From Roseibacillus sp. (GTDB taxonomy: Bacteria > Verrucomicrobiota > Verrucomicrobiia > Verrucomicrobiales > Akkermansiaceae), in contig NZAC01000024.1 in NCBI GenBank assembly GCA_002686085.1, positions 1 to 42,827 on the forward strand: 42,827 nucleotides of DNA, in the 5' to 3' direction. Positions within the stretch are counted from its first letter, which is position 1. Each line of letters starts with the position of its first letter. Shown one piece after another: positions 25,320 through 33,041 of this stretch. The notes beneath the pieces are model-generated. The model was not told the DNA's origin and did not search any database. It was given only the letters and a program-made list of their open reading frames with translations. The position numbers and the translations under genes were made by a program.

Positions 25320-26750
25320 TCAGGAACTTCCAACCGGAGCAGGGGCTTCCTTGAGGTAGCGCCTCTGTGCTTCCTGTTCCGGGTTCCGGCTAATACCGAC
25401 ATCATCCTTGGCCGTGTCTGCAAGGAGTTCATCTCGGAACTTGTCTATCATGCCTTCAACAGGCCATGAGCAGGCTTCCCCGAAGGCGCAGATCGTGCGG
25501 CCATCAATCTGGTACGCGACTGACTCGAGGGTGTCGAGGTCTGTGGGGGTTGCTTGTCCTCCCACCAGACGATCAGTGATTTTTTTCATCCAAGTGGATC
25601 CCTCGCGGCAGGGTGTGCACTGGCCACAACTTTCGTGAGCATAGAACTCATTAATATTGTTCAAAACCCACGACATCCTACGGGAATCATCCATAACGAT
25701 AACTCCTCCGGACCCTGCCATTGACCCACACGCTGCCATTGTGTCAAAATCTAAAGGGATTTCATCGAAGGTGATTTCCCGTTTGTCTGATCCCGGCGGA
25801 CTGGAGACATTGTAGGTGTCTGAACATCGTAGGATCTTCGCCGATGATCCTCCGGGAATAACTGCCTTGAACGTTCGCCCTTCGAGGGGGCCACCGCACA
25901 CATCATGAAGGAGCTCTCCCATCGTCATCTTGCCGACCTCGATCTCGTAGTAACCTGGCTTTTTTACATCGCCTGAAACGCAGAGGATTCGCGTTCCGGT
26001 GTTACGCGGCGTGCCAATATCAGCGTAAGCCTTCCCACCCATTTCAATAATGTGCTTCACGTGGCACAGGGTTTCTACGTTATTGACGATCGTCGGGCAC
26101 ATATAAAGGCCCATCGCGGCGGGGAAGTAGGGAGGCTTGATGCGGGGGTAAGGACGCTTTCCTTCAAGGGATTCGATCAACCCAGTCTCCTCACCGCAAA
26201 TGTAAGCACCGGCTCCCCGATGGACATAGAATTCGCAACTGAAGTTAGTTCCACAGATGTTTTTACCCAGAAAACCTGCTTTCTTCGCTTCCTTGATGGC
26301 TTTTTCGACGATCTCTGCAGCTTCTGGAAATTCTTCGCGGATGTAGATGTATGCAACTTTGGCACCAACCGCGAAGCAGGATATAACCATGCCCTCGATA
26401 AGTTGGTGAGGGTCTTGATGAACAATGTAGCGATCCTTGAATGTTCCGGGTTCGGACTCGTCGCAGTTGCAGATCAAGTAGACCGGCTTTTTGTTTTCGG
26501 GTGGAATAAATCCCCATTTCACTCCAGTTGGGAAGCCGGCTCCTCCACGTCCCCGGAGCCCTGAGTCTTTTACTTCCTGTGTGACCTCGCCAGGCTCCAT
26601 TCGCAGAGATTTCTCAAGGGACTTATAGCCCCCTTCAGAAACATATTTTTTCAGCGAGGCATTCCAACCCTTCCGGTCGATGTTCCGAAAGATCAGGCGA
26701 CGTTCAAGTTCATGAGGCTCTTTGCCCTCGATATAGGTAACTTTTGGCAT
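25320..26750 (-). CDS. nuoF: NADH-quinone oxidoreductase subunit F
   Basis: Subunit that binds NADH and FMN and holds cluster N3, 476 residues. The nucleotide site GRGGAGFPTG is at 67-76, the FMN-binding GAYICGEETGLIESLEG at 180-196, and the [4Fe-4S] ligands are C375, C378, C381 (SCGQCTPCR) and C421 (RTICAFGEAC). It follows nuoE after nine bases and is in the same order as in other organisms. Length is normal and all key residues are present. Confidence 0.97.
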   Translation of the reverse strand: MPKVTYIEGKEPHELERRLIFRNIDRKGWNASLKKYVSEGGYKSLEKSLRMEPGEVTQEVKDSGLRGRGGAGFPTGVKWGFIPPENKKPVYLICNCDESEPGTFKDRYIVHQDPHQLIEGMVISCFAVGAKVAYIYIREEFPEAAEIVEKAIKEAKKAGFLGKNICGTNFSCEFYVHRGAGAYICGEETGLIESLEGKRPYPRIKPPYFPAAMGLYMCPTIVNNVETLCHVKHIIEMGGKAYADIGTPRNTGTRILCVSGDVKKPGYYEIEVGKMTMGELLHDVCGGPLEGRTFKAVIPGGSSAKILRCSDTYNVSSPPGSDKREITFDEIPLDFDTMAACGSMAGSGGVIVMDDSRRMSWVLNNINEFYAHESCGQCTPCREGSTWMKKITDRLVGGQATPTDLDTLESVAYQIDGRTICAFGEACSWPVEGMIDKFRDELLADTAKDDVGISRNPEQEAQRRYLKEAPAPVGSS

Positions 26751-26759
26751 TCTGACCGA

Positions 26760-27326
26760 CTACTTGTAGCTCTTAAGAAGTTCCGATGCTTTCTCTGCAG
26801 GAAGGTCCTCGTGAAAGTCATTGTTCACCAGGCACACCGGTGCCGTCCCGCAGGACGCAAGACATTCTGCGAATTCCACCGACCAGGTTCCACAGGGAGA
26901 CACCGCGACAGGGTTGTGGTGCGAGGTCTGAGATCGGTCGATTCCGGCCAGTTCGCAAATTTTGTCCATGAGTTCGTAACTTCCACCCATAGCGCAGCTC
27001 AGGGTCCGGCAGACCCGGATATGATATTTACCCGGAGCATGCTGGCGCAGTCCCGGGTAGAAGGTCACAACCTCTGCGACCTTGATGGGCTCCAGATCGA
27101 GTTTTGTTGCTACCCACTCTATGGCATCCGAGGAAATATAGCCGAACTTCGACTGCACGATGTGTAGAAGAGGGAGAACAGCTGAGCGTTTATGTTCAGC
27201 GGGATACTGCCGGATACGTGCGTTTGCCTCTCTTTCGATGGTGCTGTCGACCTCGAAAGGGGGGTGATGCTTTGTCCCGCTGGTCTCATGAGAAGTGACC
27301 TGGTCGGTAAGGATTGTTTGAGGCAT
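26760..27326 (-). CDS. nuoE: NADH-quinone oxidoreductase subunit E
   Basis: A 188-residue thioredoxin-like [2Fe-2S] subunit (cluster N1a). Ligands are C106, C111, C155 and C159, in 'VCRTLSCAMGGS' and 'ECLASCGTAPV'; a further C145 lies in SPCGTW. It begins with 'HETSGTKHHPPFEVDSTI', a longer, poorly conserved N-terminal stretch of about 25 residues. It sits 45 bases after nuoD and nine bases before nuoF. Confidence 0.95.
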   Translation of the reverse strand: MPQTILTDQVTSHETSGTKHHPPFEVDSTIEREANARIRQYPAEHKRSAVLPLLHIVQSKFGYISSDAIEWVATKLDLEPIKVAEVVTFYPGLRQHAPGKYHIRVCRTLSCAMGGSYELMDKICELAGIDRSQTSHHNPVAVSPCGTWSVEFAECLASCGTAPVCLVNNDFHEDLPAEKASELLKSYK

Positions 27327-27371
27327 GGTGTTAACTCGCCGAGGGAGTGGCTATTCAGACACTTCGGATTT

Positions 27372-28637
27372 TCATCGGTCACACTCTCCCATTACGAAGT
27401 CGAGAGAGCCCAGAATAGTTGGAATGTCAGAGACCATGTGGTCAACGAGGAGGTCGGAAAGAATCGAGAGGTTTACGAAGGAAGGAGCTCGGATTTTCAA
27501 CCGGTGAGGGACCCCTCCTCCCTTGGAATTAATGTAGAATCCTAGCTCACCCTTGGGGTTCTCGGCGCCAAAATAAACCTCGCCTTCCGGAGCCTCTATT
27601 CCCTGTGTGGCAACGATAAAATGGTGAATGAGTTCCTCCATTTTCATCATGACTTTTTCTTTGTCAGGAAGACTACTTTTGGTGTCTACAACATTGACTG
27701 GGCCATCAGGTAGAGTGTCGAGAACCTGTCTCACAATGGAGATGGATTGCTTCAACTCTTCCATCCGGACGAGATAGCGGTCGTAGCAATCCCCCAGTTC
27801 TCCAACCGGCACATCAAACTCGTAATTTTCGTAGCCGAGGTACGGGCGGTCTTTCCGCAGGTCACGGCTGGGTCCAGAAGCGCGAAGGTTCGGGCCTGTC
27901 AGACCGTAGGAGATAGCAGTCTCAGCGGATATGATCCCCACATCCTTCGTCCGAATCAGGAAAATTTTGTTTCTAGTGAGAAGTCTGTCTACTTCATCCA
28001 CCGTGTTTTCGCATTCTTCAAGGAAGGTGCGGACATTGTCGGTGAAGCCTTCGGGAAGGTCGCGGATCTGACCGCCAACTCGTGTGTAAGAGGTGGTGAA
28101 GCGGGCGCCCGTGAGTTGCTCAGAAAGGTTGTAAATCTTTTCCCTCTCGGTAAAGGTGTAGAGGAAGACGGTCATTGCTCCCACATCCATTGCGTAGACA
28201 CCAACTCCGAGGAGGTGGGAGGAAATGCGGGCAAGTTCGCAGGCGAGGACGCGGATCGCTTGGCCCCGGGGCGGAAGCTCCCATCCCATCAACTTTTCCA
28301 CTGCGCAGGCATACGCCACGTTGTTGGCCAAGGGCGCGAGGTAATCCAGCCGATCCGTGTAGGGAACAAACTGGTTGTAATGCATGTTCTCAGCAATCTT
28401 CTCGTCACCCCGGTGAAGGAAGCCGATATCCGGGGCGGCCTTGGTAACTACCTCACCGTCGAGCTCCAGAATGAGACGGAGAACCCCGTGGGTGGCCGGG
28501 TGAGATGGGCCCATGTTGAGCACCATTTTCTCCCCAAGAAGATCCTCGGTCCCAGACTGATAGTCTGTGGCAGCCTGCGCCGCGGTGGCGGCCGCATCGG
28601 GAACCTCGTAAATCGTTGTAGGAGAGGTTTCGCTCAT
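27372..28637 (-). CDS. nuoD: NADH-quinone oxidoreductase subunit D
   Basis: The 49-kDa-type subunit that forms the quinone-binding cavity with NuoB, 421 residues. Signatures: 'KMVLNMGPSHPATHGVLRLILELDGEVV', 'DIGFLHRGDEKIAENMHYNQFVPYTDRLDYLAPLANN', 'RISSHLLGVGVYAMDVGAMT' and 'HRLKIRAPSFVNL'. An N-terminal extension of about 33 residues, rich in Ala and Thr, precedes the core. It is first in the cluster; nuoA, nuoB and nuoC are not in the window, so they must be encoded elsewhere. A palindromic operator lies 47-74 bases before its ATG. Confidence 0.96.
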   Translation of the reverse strand: MSETSPTTIYEVPDAAATAAQAATDYQSGTEDLLGEKMVLNMGPSHPATHGVLRLILELDGEVVTKAAPDIGFLHRGDEKIAENMHYNQFVPYTDRLDYLAPLANNVAYACAVEKLMGWELPPRGQAIRVLACELARISSHLLGVGVYAMDVGAMTVFLYTFTEREKIYNLSEQLTGARFTTSYTRVGGQIRDLPEGFTDNVRTFLEECENTVDEVDRLLTRNKIFLIRTKDVGIISAETAISYGLTGPNLRASGPSRDLRKDRPYLGYENYEFDVPVGELGDCYDRYLVRMEELKQSISIVRQVLDTLPDGPVNVVDTKSSLPDKEKVMMKMEELIHHFIVATQGIEAPEGEVYFGAENPKGELGFYINSKGGGVPHRLKIRAPSFVNLSILSDLLVDHMVSDIPTILGSLDFVMGECDR

Positions 28638-28683
28638 TGACGGGAGTCACAAGAATAAGGCCCCAAACAGGTCGTTCGCGCAA

Positions 28684-28711
28684 GGACTTTGTGAAATTTT
28701 TCACAAAGTCC
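28684..28711. promoter_or_regulatory. Crp/Fnr-type palindromic operator between nuoD and the HDAC-like gene
   Basis: A 28-base inverted repeat, 13 matching bases per arm around a two-base centre; only the centre breaks the symmetry. It contains TGTGA-N6-TCACA, the CRP-type core. It ends 46 bases before the nuoD start, and the divergent HDAC-like gene begins about 110 bases away, so one site may affect both. No U-run follows on either strand, so it is not a typical terminator. The site repeats 21 bases of the one upstream of nuoG. Confidence 0.7.
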
Positions 28712-28822
28712 GGAGGTGTCGGAGGATGGCAGAAAGAAGGGTAAAGCCCTCGTAAATGAGGGTATTTCACGAGGGGGGAAAAATATTAAGGAAATCCTAA
28801 GTATTGCCACAAGTGGTGATTT

Positions 28823-29785
28823 TTGCCAGAATATCAACATCTGCTGATTGTTATGGGCTACTCAATGCGCTGCTTCTACTCCCCGGAGTTCTACCTCGAT
28901 CTTCCGTCAGATCACCCCTATCCCATGCAAAAGTTCCGTATTTCGAAGGAAATGCTTCTCGAGCGCGGAACGGTCAGGCCAGAAGACATCGTGGAGGTGC
29001 GCCCGGCGGCAACTCATGTGCTGGAGCGGGCTCATACTCCGGCGTATCTGCAAAAGATCTATTCAGGCCAACTGGATCGGAAAGAACAGATTCGGCTTGG
29101 CTTTCCCCTAACACCACAGCTCTACACGCGAAGCGCTCTTGAAGTCGAGGCCACTCGTCTTGCTTGTGAGGCAGCTCTGCAGGATGGTGCTGCGGTGGTC
29201 TTGGCTGGAGGAACACACCATGCGTTCCGGGAACACGGAGAGGGCTACTGCGTGTTCAATGACATTGCGGTAGCGATTCGCAGCCTGCAGGTCAAGAGGC
29301 CTGGGATCAAGGTTATGGTGGTCGACACTGACGCCCATCAGGGGAACGGGACAAATAGCCTGCTCGATAACGATCCCAATGTTTTTACATATTCGATTCA
29401 CGTTGGGCGCAATGACCCGGCGCGCAAGGTCAAGGGCTCGATGGATGTGGAGACCGTGCGGTATGTAGAGGGGGAGATGTATCTAAAGCAGCTTTTCTCA
29501 ACTTTGGCTGCCGCGATGGATGTCTTTTCACCGGACCTTGTTATCTGGATCGCAGGGGCAGACAACCATCGCAATGATCAGTTTGGGCAGATGATGCTCA
29601 CAGTGAAGGATATTCAGAGGCGAGATGAGGTGATTCTCGGAGCCATGCTTCGCAATCGTATCCCCATTGCGATGCTCTATGGTGGGGGCTACAACCGTCA
29701 GCCTGAATATACAGCAAAATTGCACCGGAACACGGTCGTGACAGCCAAGCGAATTCTTGGCGAGGTGCAAGGGCTTGTCTCCTGA
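28823..29785 (+). CDS. Histone-deacetylase-like amidohydrolase (class IV-like)
   Basis: A zinc amidohydrolase of the HDAC/acetoin-utilisation superfamily, 320 residues as drawn. Active-site residues, numbered from 28823: H132-H133 in GGTHHA, 'GEGYCVFND', zinc ligands D170 and H172 in DTDAHQGNG and D247 in 'AGADNHRNDQFG', and Y290 in GGGY. All are intact, so the enzyme should be active, removing acetyl or similar groups from lysine side chains, polyamines or small amides; the substrate is unknown. The drawn start is a TTG; the ATG at 28868 ('MRCFYSPEFYL') or at 28856 is likelier by similarity, since family members begin with that motif. It diverges from nuoD and is followed by panE. Confidence 0.88.
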   Translation: MPEYQHLLIVMGYSMRCFYSPEFYLDLPSDHPYPMQKFRISKEMLLERGTVRPEDIVEVRPAATHVLERAHTPAYLQKIYSGQLDRKEQIRLGFPLTPQLYTRSALEVEATRLACEAALQDGAAVVLAGGTHHAFREHGEGYCVFNDIAVAIRSLQVKRPGIKVMVVDTDAHQGNGTNSLLDNDPNVFTYSIHVGRNDPARKVKGSMDVETVRYVEGEMYLKQLFSTLAAAMDVFSPDLVIWIAGADNHRNDQFGQMMLTVKDIQRRDEVILGAMLRNRIPIAMLYGGGYNRQPEYTAKLHRNTVVTAKRILGEVQGLVS

Positions 29786-30707
29786 GGTCGTGCGCCGGAT
29801 CGCGATTGTCGGATCAGGTGCGGTCGGTTGCTACTATGGCGCCCGGCTATCGGCGGCTGGCTACGATGTGAGATTTCTGGTGCGCTCCGGGTATTCGGTC
29901 CTGAAAGAAAAGGGGCTTACGGTTAAAAGTCCGGATGGCGATCTTGAACTTCCTTCCGTTCAGGCCTTTCTCTCAGCCGAGGACATCGGTCCGGTGGACT
30001 TGGTTATCCTCGCGTGGAAAACCACCTCAAATGGAGCATGTCGTGATGTAATCAGCCCGCTGCTGCATGAGGGGACGGTGATCCTTACTCTTCAGAATGG
30101 ACTTGGGACTACTGAGTATCTGGCGCAACTTTTCGGGGCAGACCGGATTTATGGGGGACTCTGCTTCGTCTGCATCAATCGTCTGGCCCCCGAGCAGATC
30201 AACCATATCGCCCAGGGGTTGGTTACGATCGGAGAGTATAATGAAGCTGAGCCGGCGCGGCTCGCGCAGCTGGTATCGCTCTTCAGCGATGCTGAGATCT
30301 CCTGTAGAGCGGTCGAAGATCTCCAAAAGGCTCAGTGGATCAAGCTGATCTGGAATGTGGCTTTTAACGGGCTCTGTATCACGGAAGGAGGGGTTACTAC
30401 TGCAGAGTTGCTTGCAAGTGATGAGGGTGAATCTCTGGTGAGGAAAATCATGGCAGAGGTAATCGATGGAGCGAGTGCGTTGGGAATGAGCATACCCGTC
30501 AGCACCATTGACGAGCAGGTTGTATCGACGAAGGAGATGGGCTCATACCGTCCCTCAAGCCTGATCGATTATCTGGAGGGGCGTGAACTCGAACTCCAAG
30601 CCATCTGGGCAGAGCCACTGAGGAGGGCCGAGAGAGCAGGGGCTCGGCTGCCTGCCTGGGTTCAACTTCTCGCTGACCTCAGGACGCGTCTCGCGGAACG
30701 GGGCTAA
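29775..30707 (+). CDS. panE: 2-dehydropantoate 2-reductase
   Basis: NADPH-dependent ketopantoate reductase for pantothenate and coenzyme A synthesis, about 310 residues. The Rossmann motif 'IAIVGSGAVGCYYGARL' opens the chain, 'LAWKTTSNGAC' carries the substrate/cofactor lysine, 'QWIKLIWNVAFNGLC' has the catalytic lysine and the asparagine, and 'YRPSSLIDYLEGRELELQAI' gives the SS...D...GR...E pattern of the family. The start is uncertain: TTG at 29775 has a GAGG nine bases before it and overlaps the previous gene by 11 bases; GTG at 29790 also fits. The end overlaps the convergent TIGR04138 gene by 29 bases. Confidence 0.88.
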   Translation: MSPEVVRRIAIVGSGAVGCYYGARLSAAGYDVRFLVRSGYSVLKEKGLTVKSPDGDLELPSVQAFLSAEDIGPVDLVILAWKTTSNGACRDVISPLLHEGTVILTLQNGLGTTEYLAQLFGADRIYGGLCFVCINRLAPEQINHIAQGLVTIGEYNEAEPARLAQLVSLFSDAEISCRAVEDLQKAQWIKLIWNVAFNGLCITEGGVTTAELLASDEGESLVRKIMAEVIDGASALGMSIPVSTIDEQVVSTKEMGSYRPSSLIDYLEGRELELQAIWAEPLRRAERAGARLPAWVQLLADLRTRLAERG

Positions 30708-31149
30708 GTGCCGAGCCACGATCTCCATCAGATTCAGGTTCACCGGAATCAAGTCCGGCGGTCAGGGTGCCTTTGGGGAGATAAGGACTGAGAAACGCCT
30801 CGGAGAACTCGTAATGGTTGGCGAAATCCTCGCGCGTATCAGAATCCTGCCTGCCAAACATGCCCTCCTCAATCAGCTCGAAAACCATGTCTCCAACATC
30901 GGAACATTGCGTGACTCCCCATTCCTCAAGCAGGGTCAGAGCCATGGGCCCAAATTCCTCGAGGGCGTGATCACGGAACCCATGAATAAGTTCTGCCCCA
31001 CTTACATGGCGCTCTTCACCATGCTCCTCTCGGGTGCGTTTTAGAGTAAAGTCGAGAGCATCCTTGAGGAGAAAGTAGGCACCTGCCTCAAATCGTGTCT
31101 CGCGTTTGAGGATATTTTCAATAGCGGTGTCGAATCGCAAAGCCTGCAT
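30679..31149 (-). CDS. TIGR04138 (Minf_1886-like) Planctomycete/Verrucomicrobia-restricted protein
   Basis: 156 residues of unknown function. It matches a small family I remember as restricted to Planctomycetes and Verrucomicrobia: 'FEAGAYFLLKDALDFTLKR', 'RHVSGAELIHGFRDHALEEFGPMALTLLEEWGV', 'DVGDMVFELIEEGMFGRQDSDTREDFANHYEFSEAF'. The first 110 residues are conserved; the last 30 (Gly, Ser, Asp, Pro-rich) look disordered. It starts 15 bases downstream of the class A PBP gene and its 3' end overlaps panE on the other strand. Family membership is a strong taxonomic hint. Confidence 0.8.
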   Translation of the reverse strand: MQALRFDTAIENILKRETRFEAGAYFLLKDALDFTLKRTREEHGEERHVSGAELIHGFRDHALEEFGPMALTLLEEWGVTQCSDVGDMVFELIEEGMFGRQDSDTREDFANHYEFSEAFLSPYLPKGTLTAGLDSGEPESDGDRGSALSPVPRDAS

Positions 31150-31164
31150 GATTTCTAGATGGGT

Positions 31165-32991
31165 TTATCGTTTAGCTTGAGAAGCAGAAACTAGTTTTGG
31201 TCGGGCTGCTCCCAAGCGCTGGATGGACTCTTGAAGTGCTGGAAAGAGTATACTGGGCGAGTCAAGGCGGGTTGGGATATCGTGTCCGACCCAGAGGCAA
31301 ATGGTTCGCTTAGAGCCGAGCCAGACCGCCCAGGCATCGGTTTTTGATGGGCTGGATCCAAGGAGGATTCGGGGTTCATCAACAGAGAACTGGGTTTCGA
31401 GAGCCGTTCTCACCGAGGTCGAAGCGAAAGCCGATTTGGTCGATGGCCCGATCGAGAGAATCTGATTTCCATCTGAGTTTAGTAATTGGCGGAGAAAGTA
31501 TGTCCGGGGTTTTTGGCCAGCAGCGGTCAGGGTGGCGGCCGCGGCGGCAACCTCAAGCGGGGTGGCACTCACACCTCCCCGGAATAAATCATCTCCCTCG
31601 AGAAAGGGGCCCCTGAATCCAAATCTCTCCATGAGATTGATGAGGTCCTCTGTGCCTATTTCCCGGCCCAGTGTCACGGGTTGCCCTTTTCTGGGAGGGA
31701 TGCCTCTTTCTGCGGCAGCAGCATACACAAAGGGAGCGAAAATTTCACCGAGGTCGCGTCGAGCGTCAAGGGCTCTGTTGAAAGAGGTGTTTCCGCTAGC
31801 ACGTCCTCCCACGATGCCTCGGATTCCCCCGGTTCTGGTGTCGATACAGACAGCTGCAATTTCGGGCGATCCCGGGATTGCTTCGAGAAACGCGTGTGCT
31901 TCCGCTTCAAGAAGTTCCTGCATGTTGGTTCTGATCGTGCTCTGGAGGCGCAGACCGCCATTGCGAATGTCCCTTGCGTCGATGAGCTCTTCAAAGTGCC
32001 GACGAACAGCCTGCAGTGCCCGGTTTCCTCCGGCTCCGCTTCCGGAGGCGGTAAGACCAAGATCGCTTGCTTGAATGTTTAAGGCTTCTTCCGGGCTGAG
32101 CGTCCCCTCAGTAACCATGCGGGCAAGCACTTCATCTTGCTGCATGATGGCTTTCGCAGGTGCTCGTAAGGGCGAGCAGGCATGGGGAGCACGGATGATG
32201 CCTACCAGAAGTGCACATTGGCGGCGGGTAAGATCAGATGCACTCACTCCAAAGTAGCGCCGAGAAGCCTCCTCCAGACCATGGCAGCCGGAGCCAAAGT
32301 AGATTCGATTGACATACGCCGAGAGGATCTCGTCTTTTGAGTAAGAGGCCTCGATTCGTAGCGCGATTGCAATTTCTATCAGTTTGCGATGCAGATTTTT
32401 TTCACGAAGATTGAAGCTGTTGCGGGCGAGTTGCATTGTCAGGGTGGAGGCTCCCTGAGTGAAGGACATGTCCGAAGCATTACGGATGGTTGCCCGAAGG
32501 ACGCCTCGAAGATCGACTCCACTGTGATCGAAAAAGCGTTTATCTTCCCGTGCCTCCAGAGCGGATACAAAGAAATCCGGTACTTCCATGCGGGAAATTA
32601 GGCGTCGGTTCTCTCCGTGTAGCGTAGCGAGTTCCTTCCCATCGATATCGAAAATGACGGAACGTTCGGGCATCTTTTGAATTTCACCGATATCGTAACT
32701 GAGTGATGCGATGAAATAGAAGGTAGCCACACCAAGAGTTAGTAAGACTCCAATGATTGCCGTCTGGATCCCCAATCGAAGGAGCTTCCTCACCCAGAGT
32801 GGCAGCCACTGGAGGAATATAGATTTCCGTTTGGCGGGCTTCCAATTCGGCTCGCCCTTGCTGCTCTTGCTCCCGATGGACTCTTCGCTGGATTTCAATT
32901 CGTCTTCAGACTTGCTTCCAACGAGGGTATTCGCCGGTCGCGCGTCATTGGGCGCTGAAGAAAGCTCCCGGGCTGTTGGGTCGTCTGGCAC
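31165..32991 (-). CDS. Class A penicillin-binding protein with intact GT51 and destroyed transpeptidase site
   Basis: 608 residues: a cytoplasmic Ser/Lys-rich tail, one membrane helix (about 75-98), a glycosyltransferase-51 domain and a transpeptidase-like domain. GT51 is intact: E149 in 'REDKRFFDHSGVD' and 'TQGASTLTMQLARNSF' at 178-193. The transpeptidase half still aligns with its neighbour ('VCIDTRTGGIRGIVGGR', 'FNRALDARRDLG...PFVYAAA'), but the SxxK motif is E416-I-F-A419, the segment with SxN is missing and KTG is KTD (550-552). It can therefore polymerise glycan strands but probably cannot cross-link them. It is 50 bases downstream of the intact PBP and may be a partner or regulator. 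Confidence 0.9.
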   Translation of the reverse strand: MPDDPTARELSSAPNDARPANTLVGSKSEDELKSSEESIGSKSSKGEPNWKPAKRKSIFLQWLPLWVRKLLRLGIQTAIIGVLLTLGVATFYFIASLSYDIGEIQKMPERSVIFDIDGKELATLHGENRRLISRMEVPDFFVSALEAREDKRFFDHSGVDLRGVLRATIRNASDMSFTQGASTLTMQLARNSFNLREKNLHRKLIEIAIALRIEASYSKDEILSAYVNRIYFGSGCHGLEEASRRYFGVSASDLTRRQCALLVGIIRAPHACSPLRAPAKAIMQQDEVLARMVTEGTLSPEEALNIQASDLGLTASGSGAGGNRALQAVRRHFEELIDARDIRNGGLRLQSTIRTNMQELLEAEAHAFLEAIPGSPEIAAVCIDTRTGGIRGIVGGRASGNTSFNRALDARRDLGEIFAPFVYAAAAERGIPPRKGQPVTLGREIGTEDLINLMERFGFRGPFLEGDDLFRGGVSATPLEVAAAAATLTAAGQKPRTYFLRQLLNSDGNQILSIGPSTKSAFASTSVRTALETQFSVDEPRILLGSSPSKTDAWAVWLGSKRTICLWVGHDIPTRLDSPSILFPALQESIQRLGAARPKLVSASQAKR

Positions 32992-33041
32992 TTGATGGCA
33001 AGTTGGAGAAAGAATGATCTCGGCCTCCGGTAAAAATGCAT

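Noticed and set aside
27747-28640. A 297-codon frame on the plus strand over nuoD
   Set aside because: It is the antisense of a well-conserved respiratory gene, its protein resembles nothing known, and it has no ribosome binding site; long shadows are expected in GC-rich coding DNA.
28684-28711. The long palindrome upstream of nuoD read as a transcription terminator
   Set aside because: No T-run follows outside the stem on either strand, the site is upstream of two divergent genes, and the same core is found upstream of nuoG.
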